The notes under the pieces were generated by a model. The model was not told the origin of the DNA and did no database searches. It saw only the letters and a list, made by a program, of their open reading frames with translations. A stretch of 64,000 bases of DNA from JACDAN01 sp963847235 (GTDB lineage Bacteria; Actinomycetota; Thermoleophilia; Gaiellales; Gaiellaceae): the NCBI GenBank assembly GCA_963847235.1, contig CAWJYU010000014.1, forward strand, positions 1-64,000. Reading direction: 5' to 3'. The position numbers were made by a program, and so were the translations under genes. This document shows positions 1 through 10,938 of this stretch, piece by piece; the first letter of the stretch is position 1; each line of letters starts with the position of its first letter.

Positions 1-3000
1 GTTACGGCCTCGATATGCTGCCGGCGCTGCTCGCCTGCTGCGGAATCGCAGGACGCGGCGTGGGAAAGCGCACCATAGAAGTGATACTCCGCCGTCTCGA
101 ACCGTGATACTGAGGTCCAGCAGCAGCCGCTGCGCCGTCGAAGCCGCCTTGAGGGCCGTGGCATAATCGCCAGCGAAGAAGCGCCTGGAGCTTGCGGATG
201 GAGTACCAGCACTCGGCAAGCGCCAAATCCGGATTGCTGGCGAAACGCCGCTCGATCTCACGCTCGTCAAACTGCTCATCGTCAAAGGAACCGAACTTCC
301 GCGTCGACCCGCGGAGCGTCCGGACGAGCCCGAGCACCGCGGCGATCGGGTCGATGACTAAGCCGAACTGCCACCTTCCGCGCGAACTCGAGCCACGCTC
401 GAATTCGCCCTGCGCTCGACGAGCGAATCGCCCGCCGCCAGCATATTCGTGTTCAGTTGATCGCAGCTGTAGGCCGCGTAGGTCAGATCGCCGATCTGGT
501 TCGCCGCCTCGAAAGAGCGCCGCAGTAGATCGCGGCCACTCTTGACGTGTCTCGTCCAGGGGATGATGAGGCCGCCGAAGATCAAGTAGGTCCTGGCCTG
601 GAAGCGCTCCAGCCCGCGCTGTTCGACCAGGTCATAGCCGAGCCGGCCGAAGCGGTACCCGGCCCTGTAGTCGCCGAAGCGTGCCGCCGCCACCATTGCG
701 AGCCACTCATACGCGAAGCACGAACCGTCACAGTTGCCGTGCTCCAGGCTGAGATTCACCTGTCGACAGATGACCAGGAGATAAAGATTCGCATCGGTAT
801 GCAAGGCCGGCGTCGCCATCTTGACTCGAGAACATCGAGAGTGGCGAGGGAGACCGGGTCGCTCATCAATGGCAGGTCGATCAGCTTCTCGATCGCGCGG
901 GCCCGAGCTGGGACCAGATCCGCTCGTATTCGCGCCGCGCTTCTTCTTCCGTCGGGTGCGGCGACCAATCGATGCCCAGATGCCGGAGATAGTCGAGACC
1001 GACCGCGATCGCGCGGCTGCCCTGATCGAGGGTCGTGTACAGATCCGCCCGCAGGCAGGTGACGCTGGCGCGTTCGACCGTCGTTGCGGCGCGGGCCGAC
1101 AGCGCCGTCAGGCGCTGCTCCGCTTCCGCCAGCGCGCCGGTCAGGAACTCGCATTCGGCCCGGTTCAGCTCCAGCGCGAAGGTGAGCTCGTGCCGGCGCT
1201 CCCACGAGTCTTCCGCCAGCAGCGCCGCGCCGGCGACGAGATAGGTGAGCGCCGAGGCATAAGCGGTCGACGCCTTCGCGCGCTGGCCCGCGATCAGGTT
1301 GAGCTCGGCCAGTTGCTCGCGCTCGTCCCGTGCGGTGATCAGCGCGGCGCCGCGGTTGAGCTGATTGACGATCTCGAAGATCGCCTCCTCCCGCTTCTCC
1401 GGCGGCGTGTGCGCCGCGAGCAGCCGGCCGATCCGGAGATGGGCCGCCGCGCGCAGGTCTGCCGGGATCAGTGAATAGGCGGCTTCCTGGACGCGGTCAT
1501 GGACGAACCGGTAAACGCCTTCCAGACGCACAATCAACTCCAGGCGGACCGCCTCCCACAGATCCGAGTGGACCTCCTCCTCCGAGGTCCCGTGAACGAG
1601 AGAAAGTGTCGTGATTTCGGCGATGTTGCCGAGGCAGGCAAGCTGCTGCAATGCAGCCTGGGTCTCAACGGGCAGGCGGGTCAGCTTCCCGACCATCAGG
1701 TCCACCACATTGTCGGTGTAACCCTTGGCGTGAATGCGATCGAGATTCCAGCGACCATCGCGCGTCGTCATGATCGAAGGTCAACAAGCCCTCTTCGGCG
1801 AGCGCGAGAGGAACTGAATGGCGAAAAACGGATTGCCGGCCGTCTTCTCGTGCACCAGGTGCGCCAGCTCGGCGGCGTGCTCCGGCGCGCAGCGCAGCGC
1901 ATCTGCGATCAGCCGTCCCAGATCGTCACCGGTGAGCGGCGTCAGGGTGATCTCCTGCACGACCGCGCCCGCCTGGCGGATCGCGTCGAGCTTGCGCCGC
2001 AGCGGATGGGTGGAATCGACCTCATTGTCCCGATAGGCGCCGATGATCAGCAGGTGCCGCACATCCGGGTGGGTCAGCAGATCCTCGAGGAGGTCGAGCG
2101 TCGCCGCATCGAGCCATTGCAAATCGTCGAGGAACAGGGCGAGCGGATGTTCGGGCCGGGCGAAGACGCCGACGAAGCGCCGGAACATGAGCTGGAAACG
2201 CCGTTGCGCGTCCTGCGGCGCGAAGATCCGGAACGGGCGGCGGTTCGCCGATGATGAGCTTCAGTTCGGGGACCAGGTCGACCATGAGCCGTGCGTTCGG
2301 GCCCAGCGCCTCGCGAAAGGCCTCGCGCCAACCGCCCAGCTCGGCCTCGCTCTTGCCCAGAAGCGGTCGGATCAGGCTCTGAAAGGCTTGCGCCAGGGTC
2401 GAATAGGGGATGTCCCGCTTGTACTGGTCGAACTTGCCCGACGCGAACAGGCCGCGCGGCGGGACGAGCACCTTGTGCAGCTCATTGACGACGGAGGACT
2501 TGCCGATACCGGAATAGCCGGAGACCAGCACCAACTCCGGCAGGCCGCTCGTGACCACGCGGTCGAAGGAGGCCAGCAAGGCCTCGATCTCGCGCTCTCG
2601 CCCGTACAGTTTCTCGGGAATCAAGAGGCGGTCCGGGGTGTCGTGTTCGCCGAGCGGGAAGTCATCGATCCGGCGCTGCGCCTCCCACGCAGCAAGGCAG
2701 CGCCGCAGGTCGCGCTCCAGGCCGGCCGCCGTCTGATAGCGGTCCTCGACGGTCTTGGCGAGCAGCTTCATGACGACCGCCGAGACGACGCCGGGGACCT
2801 CCTTCCGCCGCTCGGCGGGCGGCACCGGGCGCCTCGCGATGTGGCAGTGGACCCATTCCATCGGATCGGAAGCGGTGAACGGGAGACTGCCGGTCAACAT
2901 CTCGTACAGGGTGACGCCGAGGGCATACAGGTCGCTGCGCGAATCGAGCGACCGATTCATGCGTCCGGTCTGTTCGGGCGCCATGTAGGGGAGGGTCCCG

Positions 3001-3507
3001 GCGATGAACTCGGGAGGGTCGGGCGACGTGGCGCTCGCGCGGGAGGCGCGAAGCGATGCCAAAACCCATGAGCCAGACCTGGCCTGACGCACCGTCGACC
3101 AGCACATTGGCCGGTTTGATGTCCTTGTGGATCAGGCCCCGGCCGTGCAGCCGGCCGAGCGCGGCCGACAGACTGACGGCCAGGCGCAAGAACGGTGTCA
3201 ATTCCAGCGGACTTCCCAGCAGTCGATCGAGCGGCTCGCCGCCGGGGTCGGCAAGGACGAGCATCGTCCGCCCTTGGTGCGACACGAGCGCGAGAGGCTG
3301 AGCGGCCCACCCGGGATCGAGTTCGGCCCTCAAGGAGTATTCCTGCTCCATCCTCCGGAGGCTGGCCGGTGCGGGGCGTTCCGCCCGCGGTGTCACCAGG
3401 AGTAGGGTCGGCGGACCCGCCTCGCCGTGACGCCGCTGCCGGCCTCGATACAGGATAAACTCCCCATCCTGACGAAGCGTCTCCAGCATGTAGTCGGAAA
3501 GTTCCAT
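1..3507 (-). pseudogene. Ser/Thr protein kinase fused to AAA-type ATPase (trifunctional family), broken by many frameshifts and cut by the window edge
   Basis: The N-terminal kinase domain (about residues 1-280) carries the catalytic loop HKDIKPANVLV, an activation segment GTLPYMAPEQTGR and SDLYALGVTLYEMLTG. It is followed by a PknK/TOMM-type ATPase with Walker A GYSGIGKSS (near 2,520) and Walker B LALFLDDLQWLD (near 2,130), then an alpha-helical TPR-like region that continues off the left edge. In the full-length family GAF and histidine kinase domains follow, so this was probably a very large signalling protein. Matching the family needs frame changes near 3,030, 2,225, 1,800, 1,765, 905, 825, 375 and 185. 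The usual DFG aspartate is Gly (MGFGIAS). Eight breaks in 3.5 kb may mean true decay, but indel errors in the consensus are equally possible. Family assignment is firm; functionality is doubtful. Confidence 0.8.
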
Positions 3508-3534
3508 CGGCTCGACCTCGTGTTGCGGGTCAGC

Positions 3535-3723
3535 TCACAGGACGAGAGCGGCCCCCGCTGCTGAGGGCGCCGCCGGCAGCGGATCTCCGGCGCTGAGGCG
3601 AACCGCGACGAGGAACGGGCTGTCGCGGGATGGGCCCAGGAGGTGAGTCGCCAGCACCGCCGCCGCGACGGCCACGGCCGGCGCGGCGTAACGGGCCAGG
3701 AATCGCTGCGCAGGGTGCCTCAT
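3535..3723 (-). pseudogene. N-terminal stub of a DUF4118 (KdpD-like) sensor histidine kinase
   Basis: From an ATG at 3,723 the minus strand reads a short basic start and a hydrophobic helix (APAVAVAAAVLATHLLGP) followed by SPFLVAV. This is the pattern with which membrane-embedded DUF4118 sensor domains begin. The frame ends at 3,535, about 60 residues in, before any dimerisation or ATPase domain and 27 bases upstream of the kinase-ATPase start. I read it as a truncated relic. The call rests on a short hydrophobic match, so it is tentative. Confidence 0.35.
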
Positions 3724-3798
3724 CGTCCGCCCCGGTCGGTAGGCCCTGCGGGAAGGCATCACCGGCCCCATCTCGGCGAGAGCCGGCCGCCCTTATCC

Positions 3799-4080
3799 AT
3801 GATCCACGATCCGACGTTCGAAGGCCACCATCTCCCCCGACAGGCGGGACGAGGACTGCGGGCGGAAAGGTTTCGCGAAGATCGTGGCCAGCTCGGGGCG
3901 TGGTCGCGGTTGGAGGCGTTGATCGAGCAACGGTTGCGTGACGGCAGCCAGGACCTGGATGAGGAGGCGCGTCGCGAACTCGACCGGTTCTTGCTGCCGC
4001 TGGTGCTCCGGTCGACCGGGGGCAACCCGTTCCAGGCATCGCGGATCCTCGGGATCGCGCGGCGGAGGCTCCGGCTGAGT
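3799..4080 (+). pseudogene. C-terminal Fis-type helix-turn-helix fragment of a sigma-54 activator
   Basis: The frame from ATG 3,799 encodes a linker, then LIEQRLRDGSQDLDEEA, RELDRFLLPLVLRSTGGN and PFQASRILGIARRRLR. This is the pattern of the C-terminal Fis domain of NtrC-type planctomycete regulators (ELDR..LLP.VL..TGGN..QA...LGIAR.TLR). No AAA+ domain precedes it and no receiver is present, so only the DNA-binding end remains. At about 4,080 homology stops, where the codons for a normal C-terminus should follow. The open frame continues to 4,290 through hairpin-rich DNA that resembles a tnpB-element end. Insertion of such an element into the gene would explain both observations (inference). 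Confidence 0.55.
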
Positions 4081-4084
4081 TCAC

Positions 4085-4160
4085 AGTTAAAAGGCCTTAG
4101 CCCGCGGAAGCCACGCCACTTCAGTGGCAGTGGAGGAAGCGTTCCCCGGCTTCAGCCGCT
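4085..4160 (+). ncRNA. tnpB right-end / omega-RNA-like hairpins, orphan
   Basis: Two consecutive hairpins with TTCA loops are visible: CCAC-G-CCAC (4,111-4,119) pairing with GTGG-CA-GTGG (4,124-4,133), and CGGC-TTCA-GCCG (4,147-4,158). The frame GGAAGCC...TTCA...GTGGAGGAAG is the arrangement I know from the 3' ends of IS200/IS605-family tnpB genes, where the transcript acts as the guide RNA. No tnpB or tnpA coding frame is present nearby, so this would be a remnant end. Strand and exact limits are not certain, and simple palindromes can arise by chance. Confidence 0.35.
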
Positions 4161-4329
4161 CCTCTTGTTTGTGATTGACAAAGAAAAGTCGCTGGATATC
4201 CTGATCTCATCGCCACAGGCACTCCCTCGGGAGCCCCAGCTATCCGGCGTGAAATCATGCCTTCGGGCTACCGAATCGCTCCCGTCGTGAGACGGAAAGC
4301 AGGGCCACAGTCAATTGGCCTATTGTCGC

Positions 4330-4400
4330 AACCGTTGATCCTGGGCTGGAACCCCAGGGGAGGTTAGTGGCAAGCTACGGAACTTCAGTCCCCGTAGTAG
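4330..4400 (+). ncRNA. second hairpin group resembling a tnpB element end
   Basis: CCTGGG (4,340-4,345) pairs with CCCAGG (4,353-4,358). About 16 bases further on, CTACGG (4,375-4,380) pairs with CCGTAG (4,392-4,397) around a loop containing CTTCAGT, and TAGTTGAC follows. The last part resembles the common ending CGTGGGTAGTTCAC of tnpB elements. It lies about 180 bases beyond the first hairpin group and about 100 bases beyond the end of the last cytochrome gene, so part of it could instead serve as structured 3' sequence for that operon. No T-run follows on the minus strand, so I do not call it a terminator. Confidence 0.3.
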
Positions 4401-4505
4401 TTGACATTTCTGACCCTCGATAAGCATCAGCGGACAAAAGTTTCAACCGCCATGCCGACACGATGGACATGAGGCTTGCGTTCGTCCGCTTGCTTTGTCC
4501 TTGTC

Positions 4506-6045
4506 CTATTGGCCTGAATCGGCCGTGGTCCTTGAGAGCTCGCGGCGATAACGCTCCATCGCTTTGCTGAACGCCTCGGCCGTCCATCGCCCCGACTGTC
4601 CCTCCAGGGAGGGGGCTTCGACCTGGCGTCTCATCTCGTCGAGGGCGGTCTTCATGCTCGTGGTCGGGGGCTGGCCGAGCCTTTCGAGCGTTCCACTCAA
4701 GGCCGCGACGCCGACGAAGAGCTGGGTGGCGTTTTCCCAGTTCAAGGGGGGCGAGCCGGTCTCGTCCGCGACGAGCCGAGAGAGAAGCTGCTGAATCTCG
4801 CGAAGGTTCAATCGAGCCTTGGCCGTGCCGAGCATTTTCCCGACCTGGGCTTTTGCCTCGAGGGCGAGCCGCTCGGCGTCCTTCGGTTGCGGGTCGATCG
4901 ACTCCATCAACCGGCGCAGGCTGGCGAGGGGACTGCTCTCGTCCTCCTTCACGCCTTCGTTCGCCGGTGTCAGTAACGCGGGAGCGATCGAGAAATACCA
5001 GTTTCCCCAGGGGAGGGTGACGAGCCCGGTCTTGGCATCGCGGGTCGAGGGGAGGGTGGTCTCCGCCAGCGGATGATGGCAAGAGTTGCAGGCGTATTCC
5101 GCGAATTCGGGCCAGATTCCGATGGGTGACCGCTCGACCGGTTTCTTGGCTTGCCGTTCTTGGGCCGCATGGGCGCGCAGGCTCAGCAACCCCAGCGCCT
5201 CGCGCGCGAGACGACCTGGCCGATCGCCCAGGCCGCGCGTCGAGGTCGGGCTGCTTCCCGCCGCACCTTGGATTCGTCCCAATGTTTGGGAAGGGCCTCG
5301 AGGTACGACAGGAATTCAAAGTCGAGCCGGGGGTGGCCCGCGGCGATCAGGTCGTGATCGACGTCGCGGCCCGCATTGCCGATGTGGCAGCCGACGCAGA
5401 GGTTCACCCTGGCTTCGAGCTCGGTCGTCGGCGTCATGCCCAGCTCGATCTTCTTCGATTCGGAGAGCTGCTTCCAGGAGGCCGAGGAATGGGGTACGAG
5501 CCATTTTGATGCGAGTCCATGACAACTCTCGCATCCGACGCCCTCCGACGCTGAGGCGACGGACTGCCGATTCGGATTCGGTCCCGGGCTGACGTGGCAG
5601 CCCAGACAGCGAGCGTCGGTCTCCGCTTTGAGTGCCTTGCGACCCGAGAAGATGGCCAGCCGGTCCTCGATCTCGATCGATCGCTTCTCCTTGAGGACCG
5701 ACTCGGCCCGCGAGTGCGGGTCGAGGGCCATCCAGGTCGTGTAGGCGCTGCGGTGGTCTCCCTCGCCCCCGTTTCCTCCATGGCAAGCAAACGCGGCGCA
5801 CGAGGAAACCCCCACGGCCTCGATCTGATTCCCCTTGACGTCATGACGGGACGAACCGGGGGGAGCGACCTCTTGCGCAAGACCAGGATCGCGGTGAGAC
5901 AGACCAGGCCGAGACAGAGGCCCAAGAGCGGCAAGGCCCCGCCTCGGAAGGGTCTCCGTGCGGATCTGATCCATTCGTTGAGTCGGCTACGGAGATGTCG
6001 CATGGTCGAGGCAAGGCTCGCGTCAGGGTACGTACGTTTCTTCAA
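4506..6045 (-). CDS. membrane-anchored pentaheme cytochrome c (pentaheme C)
   Basis: Last gene of the cytochrome locus. ATG at 6,045 begins a cytoplasmic stretch and a single transmembrane helix (PLLGLCLGLVCLTAILVL), so the heme domain should face the periplasm. Heme motifs in order: CAAFACH (a CX4CH form), CLGCH, CESCH, CVGCH and CNSCH. The block VDHDLIAAGHPRLDFEFLSY between hemes 4 and 5 is shared with pentaheme A and carries histidines suited to distal ligation. A C-terminal helical region without hemes follows. The architecture is that of cytochrome c554-like planctomycete proteins. Two frame changes are needed, near 5,870 and 5,220; I take them as sequencing errors because both sides stay conserved. 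Only 15 bases separate it from the gene upstream. Confidence 0.8.
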
Positions 6046-6060
6046 CAGTGAGCGCTTAGC

Positions 6061-9000
6061 TTAGAGAGTGGAGAGCTGGGTGAGGGCATCGATCCGGATG
6101 GCGGCCTCGTGCGGGCAGGCGGTGACGCACGCGGGGCGTTGACCGGCTTGGGCGCTGCAGAGGTCGCAGACGACGGCCTTCTGCTCGACGAGCTTGACCG
6201 TGGCCCCCTCCTCCCGGTCGAGACGGAGATCGAGCAGCCTGTCGGACCCGCCCGAAGACGGAGTGACCCGCACTGCCACCGAATTCTTGCCCGCCTTCAA
6301 GAGAGTCGGGGGCATCTCGCACGTCGATTTCCCACCAACCGTTGTCACGCGACTTTCTTCGAGAAACCGAGAGCACTCCCGTCGGATCGGCTTGTCCGGC
6401 GGGCGCGACGACCGGCTTGCCGTTGATCCAGACGCTGAGTCCTTCATCCATGGAGGTCAGGCTCAGGATGAACTCGGTTTCGGGTCCGAGAATCTCGCGT
6501 TCGACGTCGAAGTCGTAGCGGAACACGATGGGGTCGGTTGCCGGTCCCGTCCCTTTCCCGGTCGGATCGAGTGACGACCGGAACTCACGGTCGAAGACGA
6601 ACGGGGCGCTGCCGACCTGCCAGTCACGGTCGCGGCCCTCGCTCTTGGGCCAGTCCTTGGGAAGGGTCGATGCGAGGGCGTACCGCCAACCGAACGAGGA
6701 CTCGGGGATGATCCCGTCCTTGTGCATCTGGATCGCCCCGTAGGGGCACTGGCTGGCGCACAGCCTCGCAGCCGATGCACCAGTCCTCGATGAGGATCTC
6801 GCCGTTGTTGCCGCGGTGGATCGAGCCGACGGGGCAGCCGATCATGCAGACGGGGTCGAGGCAGGAGCGGCAGGTCGTCGGCACCAGGTACTTGCCGAAT
6901 CGCGGGCCGTCGAGGAAGAGGCGGCTGCGGCCGTCGTCGTGCGTGTTCGACGCAGGCCTGGACGCACTCGTCGCAGCGGGTGCAGCGGTCGAGGTCGATC
7001 AGCATCAGCCGCTGGCCCTGGAGCAGGCCGAGTTCCTCGGTGCGCCCGGGCCGAGGGGCCGTGGAGGCGGGCGCTCGCACCGCCTTCCGCGTCGTCTCGC
7101 TGTTTTGCGCCTTCCGCTCGGCGATCAGGTTCTCGAGGTAGCGAACGAACGAGCGCGAGGATTCCTTGAGCTCCTGGAAGAGGTCGCGGCTGATCCGGAC
7201 GAGCTGGATCGCTCCCCCCTCACGATCCGGGTCGTTATCGGGATGGCCGTAGGCCACGCACGTGGCCATGCGCGGCTTCCCCTCCAGCAGCGACATCTCG
7301 CCGATCGTCTCGCCGCGCGACCGATAGGCCAGGACCTTCGGAGGTCCTTCCGGCCGTCGTGACGTTCCCAGCCCTTTGGGGGCGATGCTGTCGAGTAAGA
7401 AGCGGTTGTAGGCGCGGGAGCCGCGGTGATAGTCGTATTCTTCCCAGCCTTTGCTCGGGAGGAATTCCATCACCAGCTTGGCGGGCTTCTTCGTGTTGAC
7501 ATAGTCTTGGAATTCAGGGTCGATGATGAGCGGGCGCGTTCGGACGACCGCGTTCAAGGCCTGGATGACCCTTTCCTTGCCCTCGCTCGAGGGCTCGCCG
7601 CCGGTCTTCGCCTCCACAAGGACCGCCTGGGCCGGTTCGCCGAGCCGTTGCCAGATCCGGCCCTTCGGTTCCCCCTCCTTGGTGCTCCCTTCCCCCAGCG
7701 CGGTCGCGGCGACTTTCCAGTCTTTGATGTCTCCGGAACGATACTCGTATGTCGGTTCGTCCGCGGCTTCGTCCGCCTTCCATTCAGGAAGCTTGTTGCC
7801 GTAGATCGAGTCGATGAGCAGTCGCTGGCAGCGGAGCATGTCCTGTTCCGACGTGCGCGAGGGATCGGCCAGACGCTGCCAAGCCTTTCTGCCGACACGC
7901 TGAGTCAGGGCGAGTCCTTGCAGCCCGGCGGCTCCGTCGAAGCCGGGGTTCTTGATCAATTCGTTCAGCGCATCCAGGACGACGCGCTTCGATTCCGCTT
8001 CAAACCCTTCATCCCCCAGCGTCAAAAGCGCTTTTGCGCGGTGCCGGGCAAGAGCTTCCAGACCTGATGTTTCACTCCTGAGGAAGGGTCTGATCCCGCG
8101 GACAGCTCCGCGCTGAGCGAAGCCCAGTCCGTGACGTCGGCCTCGCCGATCAAAAACGAGGCATCCTGCATCACCTTGACGATGCCGCCGCGGATCAGGT
8201 GCAGGGCGTCGGATTGTTCGTGCTCGTCGAACAAGAGGGCTCCGCTGGGAACCTCGACGAGCTCGGCCGACTGCCGCAACCGCTCCAGCAGCCGTTCATC
8301 GAGTTCCAGGAGCATCGGCAGGTTGCGCAATTGGAGGCGGAGGACCCGCTCGCGATAGAGCTGATCGAGCCGAGACTTGAAGCCGGCGTCCCGGTTCATG
8401 GTTTCGAGGACGTTCCTGAGCATCTCGAGCATGTAGCAATCGCGCGAGGCCGTCACCGTGGCGGACCGAGGCGCTCGGTACAGGCAGCTCATCTCGCCGA
8501 AGAGCTCTCCCTCGTTGAGCACACCTTCACGGGTCTCGTAGTCGAGGTCGCGGGGGCCGTCGATCGGGATCGTTGAGGGCCTTTTCGGGATCTTTTTCTT
8601 GCGTTTCTGTTTCCCCGTGAAAACGCCCCCGATCCGCGCGAGCAGCGTCTTCGGTGCCTTGGCGCGGGGAAGTTGGATCGTCAGGTGAACCGAGGCCACC
8701 TTGCGCGATCTCGGCATCGGCGATATCGTTCAGCCAGATCGACAACTGGGGATCGGCCGACGCGATCTCATAGGCTTGCGTGCGTTTCCTCGCGGTATCG
8801 GCTTCGATCAGGCTCCGGAGCCGGGCACTTCCTTCTTCGTCGCCAAGGGCGTCGGCCTGCCTCATGGCCTCGCGAAGGCCCTTCATCGCCGCGTCCCCCG
8901 CGGCCAGGAGCGAGGCCGATTTCTCATCGGGAGCACTGGCGTTGATCTGCTTCTCCATCGACGGGATCGCCGCGCGAAAGATCGCGACCCGCTCCTTGAT

Positions 9001-9405
9001 TTCGAGAAGCTGCTCCTTGGCCTCGGCAATCTTCCCCTTCAGGCTGTCCGACTTCTTGGCGTCGTCCGCCACTTCGGCGAGTTGCTTCTCCAGGTCGCCG
9101 AGCTTGGTTTCCGCCTTCTTCAGGTCGCCCTCGGCGACCGCCATCTGGGTTCGGGCTGCCCCCCGGATCGCCTCGAGTTCGCTGGTGGTGGGGATGTAGA
9201 AGGCGGTCCACCCGGGATCTCCCTGCCGGCAAATGACCTCGCCTTTCCGGAATCGTCGAAGGATCATCGCTCCCGGGAAGTTGGCCAGCTTGGCGGCGGC
9301 CTTCAGGTCGGAGAACGGGGGGATCCGGGGGAACAGGAGATCGGGGATCGCGATGTCACTGTCGCGAGGCTCCAGATCCGCGGTGAGGTTGACGCTCCTG
9401 GCCAT
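6061..9405 (-). CDS. cyclic-nucleotide-binding, four-cluster [4Fe-4S] ferredoxin-type protein
   Basis: A composite product of about 1,115 residues. ATG 9,405 is preceded by GGAAGG. The first cNMP-binding domain starts at about residue 45 (RKGEVICRQGDPG). A coiled coil of roughly 150 residues interrupts it, and it resumes near residue 300 with an intact phosphate-binding cassette (GEMSCLYRAPRSATV). A second cNMP domain (about 370-720) is likewise split by some 250 residues and ends in GEMSLLEGKPRMATC. Then come ferredoxin motifs CTRCDECVQAC, CRSCLDPVCMIGCP and CIGCGLCASQCP, a beta-sandwich-like insert (WINGKPV), and CDLCSAQAGQRPACVTACP, as in DmsB/NrfC-type electron-transfer subunits. No signal peptide or membrane helix is seen, so a cytoplasmic location is likely. 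Frame changes near 8,690, 8,040, 6,960, 6,770 and 6,310 were bridged. Confidence 0.75.
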
Positions 9406-9446
9406 GGAGACATCCTTCCAGAGTAGAAGCAGGTGCAATCAGTATA

Positions 9447-10922
9447 TCAAGGGTTTTTTGGCGAGGGCAGCAGGGGATGGGCCTTTGCGGAAGCGGGGAT
9501 CCCTTGGCCTCTCAAGAAGTCCTGGATCGTCAGGTCGCGGGGGGAGTCGCGGATCTCGTGCGGCGCGTGATAGGCATGGCACTCGACGCAGTCGGTCCGC
9601 GCCCCCTGGGTCTTGCCGTTATGGCATTGCTGGCACGACTGGAGCGTGGGCATGAGAACGTCGCTGGTCAAGCGGCTCTCCGCGGACTGGGCGTGGCACT
9701 GGCGGCAGTCGAGCGAGCGGTGGCGTTCGTGGCTGAAGACGCTGTGAGGGAACCAGCGGCTGTTGATCTGCGGGAGCTCGAACCGGGGGAGCCGATCGGT
9801 CTCGGGGCTCGATTCGGCCGCCACGCGATGGCAGTAGCGACATCCGCCCGCCCCCTCGAACAGGAGCCGGCTGGCTTCGCCCAGTTGCTGCTCCGCCCAA
9901 TCCGCGCCGGAGCGTCCATTCGCGGGGGAGGCCGGCTTCGGTCGGCCCGGAAGTGGGTGGGCCCGCTCGGATCGAGTGCGCTCGTGATGCACCGAAGGGA
10001 ACTGCTGGGCGAACCGGATGAAGCGATCGCGGACGATCGCGCGAACCGTTTCGGGACCTTCTCGAGGACCAGTCGGGTGGGCCGCGGGTTCGTTTCGGAA
10101 GCGATCGGCTTCCTCACGCGCGGCGAGTTCGGTGATCGAGCCGGAGACCTGGACATTCAGCGGGTGGCATTCGCGGCAATGCGTCGGATAGTTGATCGGC
10201 CGCATGTACCGTCCCGCATCGTCCGTCTGATGGCAGTCGGTGCAACGGAGGGTCTTCCGTTCGAGCGATCCGGCGACGAGAAGCCCTTTGGGATTCATGT
10301 GGGCCTGGTGATTGAAGCGGATGGTGCCTTCGTCCTGCGGATTGTCCGAGAGGAAGAACGGGGGATGGGGGCGCGCACCCCCCAGAAACGTCGACACGTC
10401 CCGGAAGGGGCGATCGGCATCGCCGGGCTTGGTGGTGTCGGTATGGCTCTTCAAGTCGGCATGACAGGATGTGCAGTGGCCATCCTCGACCCGAGCCATC
10501 GCCTTGAGCCCTTGATGCTCGTGATGGCAGCCGACGCATGCGGTCTTGCCGACCTGTCGCGCGTGGTGGACGTCGCCGGCATGGCAGCGCAAGCAGGCCT
10601 CGTCGGTCACCGATCGCACGGCATTGTCACCGCTGAGGAGTCGCTTGGCCGTCCCGAACGTGGCATCGTGGCAGGCTTGGCAGTCTTCGTTGAAGAGTGC
10701 ATGGGCCGTGGAGACCGACGCGGCCTGGTAGATCTGGCGATTGCCCGGTAGCCACGTGAGGGCGGCGATCAAGGCCGTGGAGACGAGCAAGACCGTCCAG
10801 GTGACGAGGCCCCGCACTCGCTTGAGCCGCCTCGGCCTGCGGAAGTAGTCGAGCTCGAGCCAGGTCGAAAGCGACTTCGGATATTCGGATGCAGACTTCG
10901 CATCGCGTTGGGACGGCAGCAT
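9447..10922 (-). CDS. membrane-anchored decaheme cytochrome c
   Basis: 491 residues in one unbroken frame. After about 40 cytoplasmic residues a single membrane helix (LVTWTVLLVSTALIAALTWL) is followed by ten CXXCH motifs: CQACH, CLRCH, CVGCH, CTSCH, CTDCH, CRECH, CRYCH, CRQCH, CQQCH and CVECH. Several are followed by a second His (CHHEH, CHAYH), and isolated NHQAH and SHERH motifs could supply distal ligands. The anchor implies a periplasm-facing multiheme wire next to the quinone-reactive membrane subunit encoded immediately upstream (16-base gap). It is not a NapC/NrfH homologue by size or heme number; I can only call it a multiheme cytochrome of the doubled-CXXCH type. Confidence 0.85.
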   Translation of the reverse strand: MLPSQRDAKSASEYPKSLSTWLELDYFRRPRRLKRVRGLVTWTVLLVSTALIAALTWLPGNRQIYQAASVSTAHALFNEDCQACHDATFGTAKRLLSGDNAVRSVTDEACLRCHAGDVHHARQVGKTACVGCHHEHQGLKAMARVEDGHCTSCHADLKSHTDTTKPGDADRPFRDVSTFLGGARPHPPFFLSDNPQDEGTIRFNHQAHMNPKGLLVAGSLERKTLRCTDCHQTDDAGRYMRPINYPTHCRECHPLNVQVSGSITELAAREEADRFRNEPAAHPTGPREGPETVRAIVRDRFIRFAQQFPSVHHERTRSERAHPLPGRPKPASPANGRSGADWAEQQLGEASRLLFEGAGGCRYCHRVAAESSPETDRLPRFELPQINSRWFPHSVFSHERHRSLDCRQCHAQSAESRLTSDVLMPTLQSCQQCHNGKTQGARTDCVECHAYHAPHEIRDSPRDLTIQDFLRGQGIPASAKAHPLLPSPKNP

Positions 10923-10938
10923 TGCGCGGGGACCTCGC

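Noticed and set aside
2043..3071. Plus-strand frame opposite the kinase-ATPase
   Set aside because: No recognisable motifs, whereas the minus strand carries kinase and Walker motifs.
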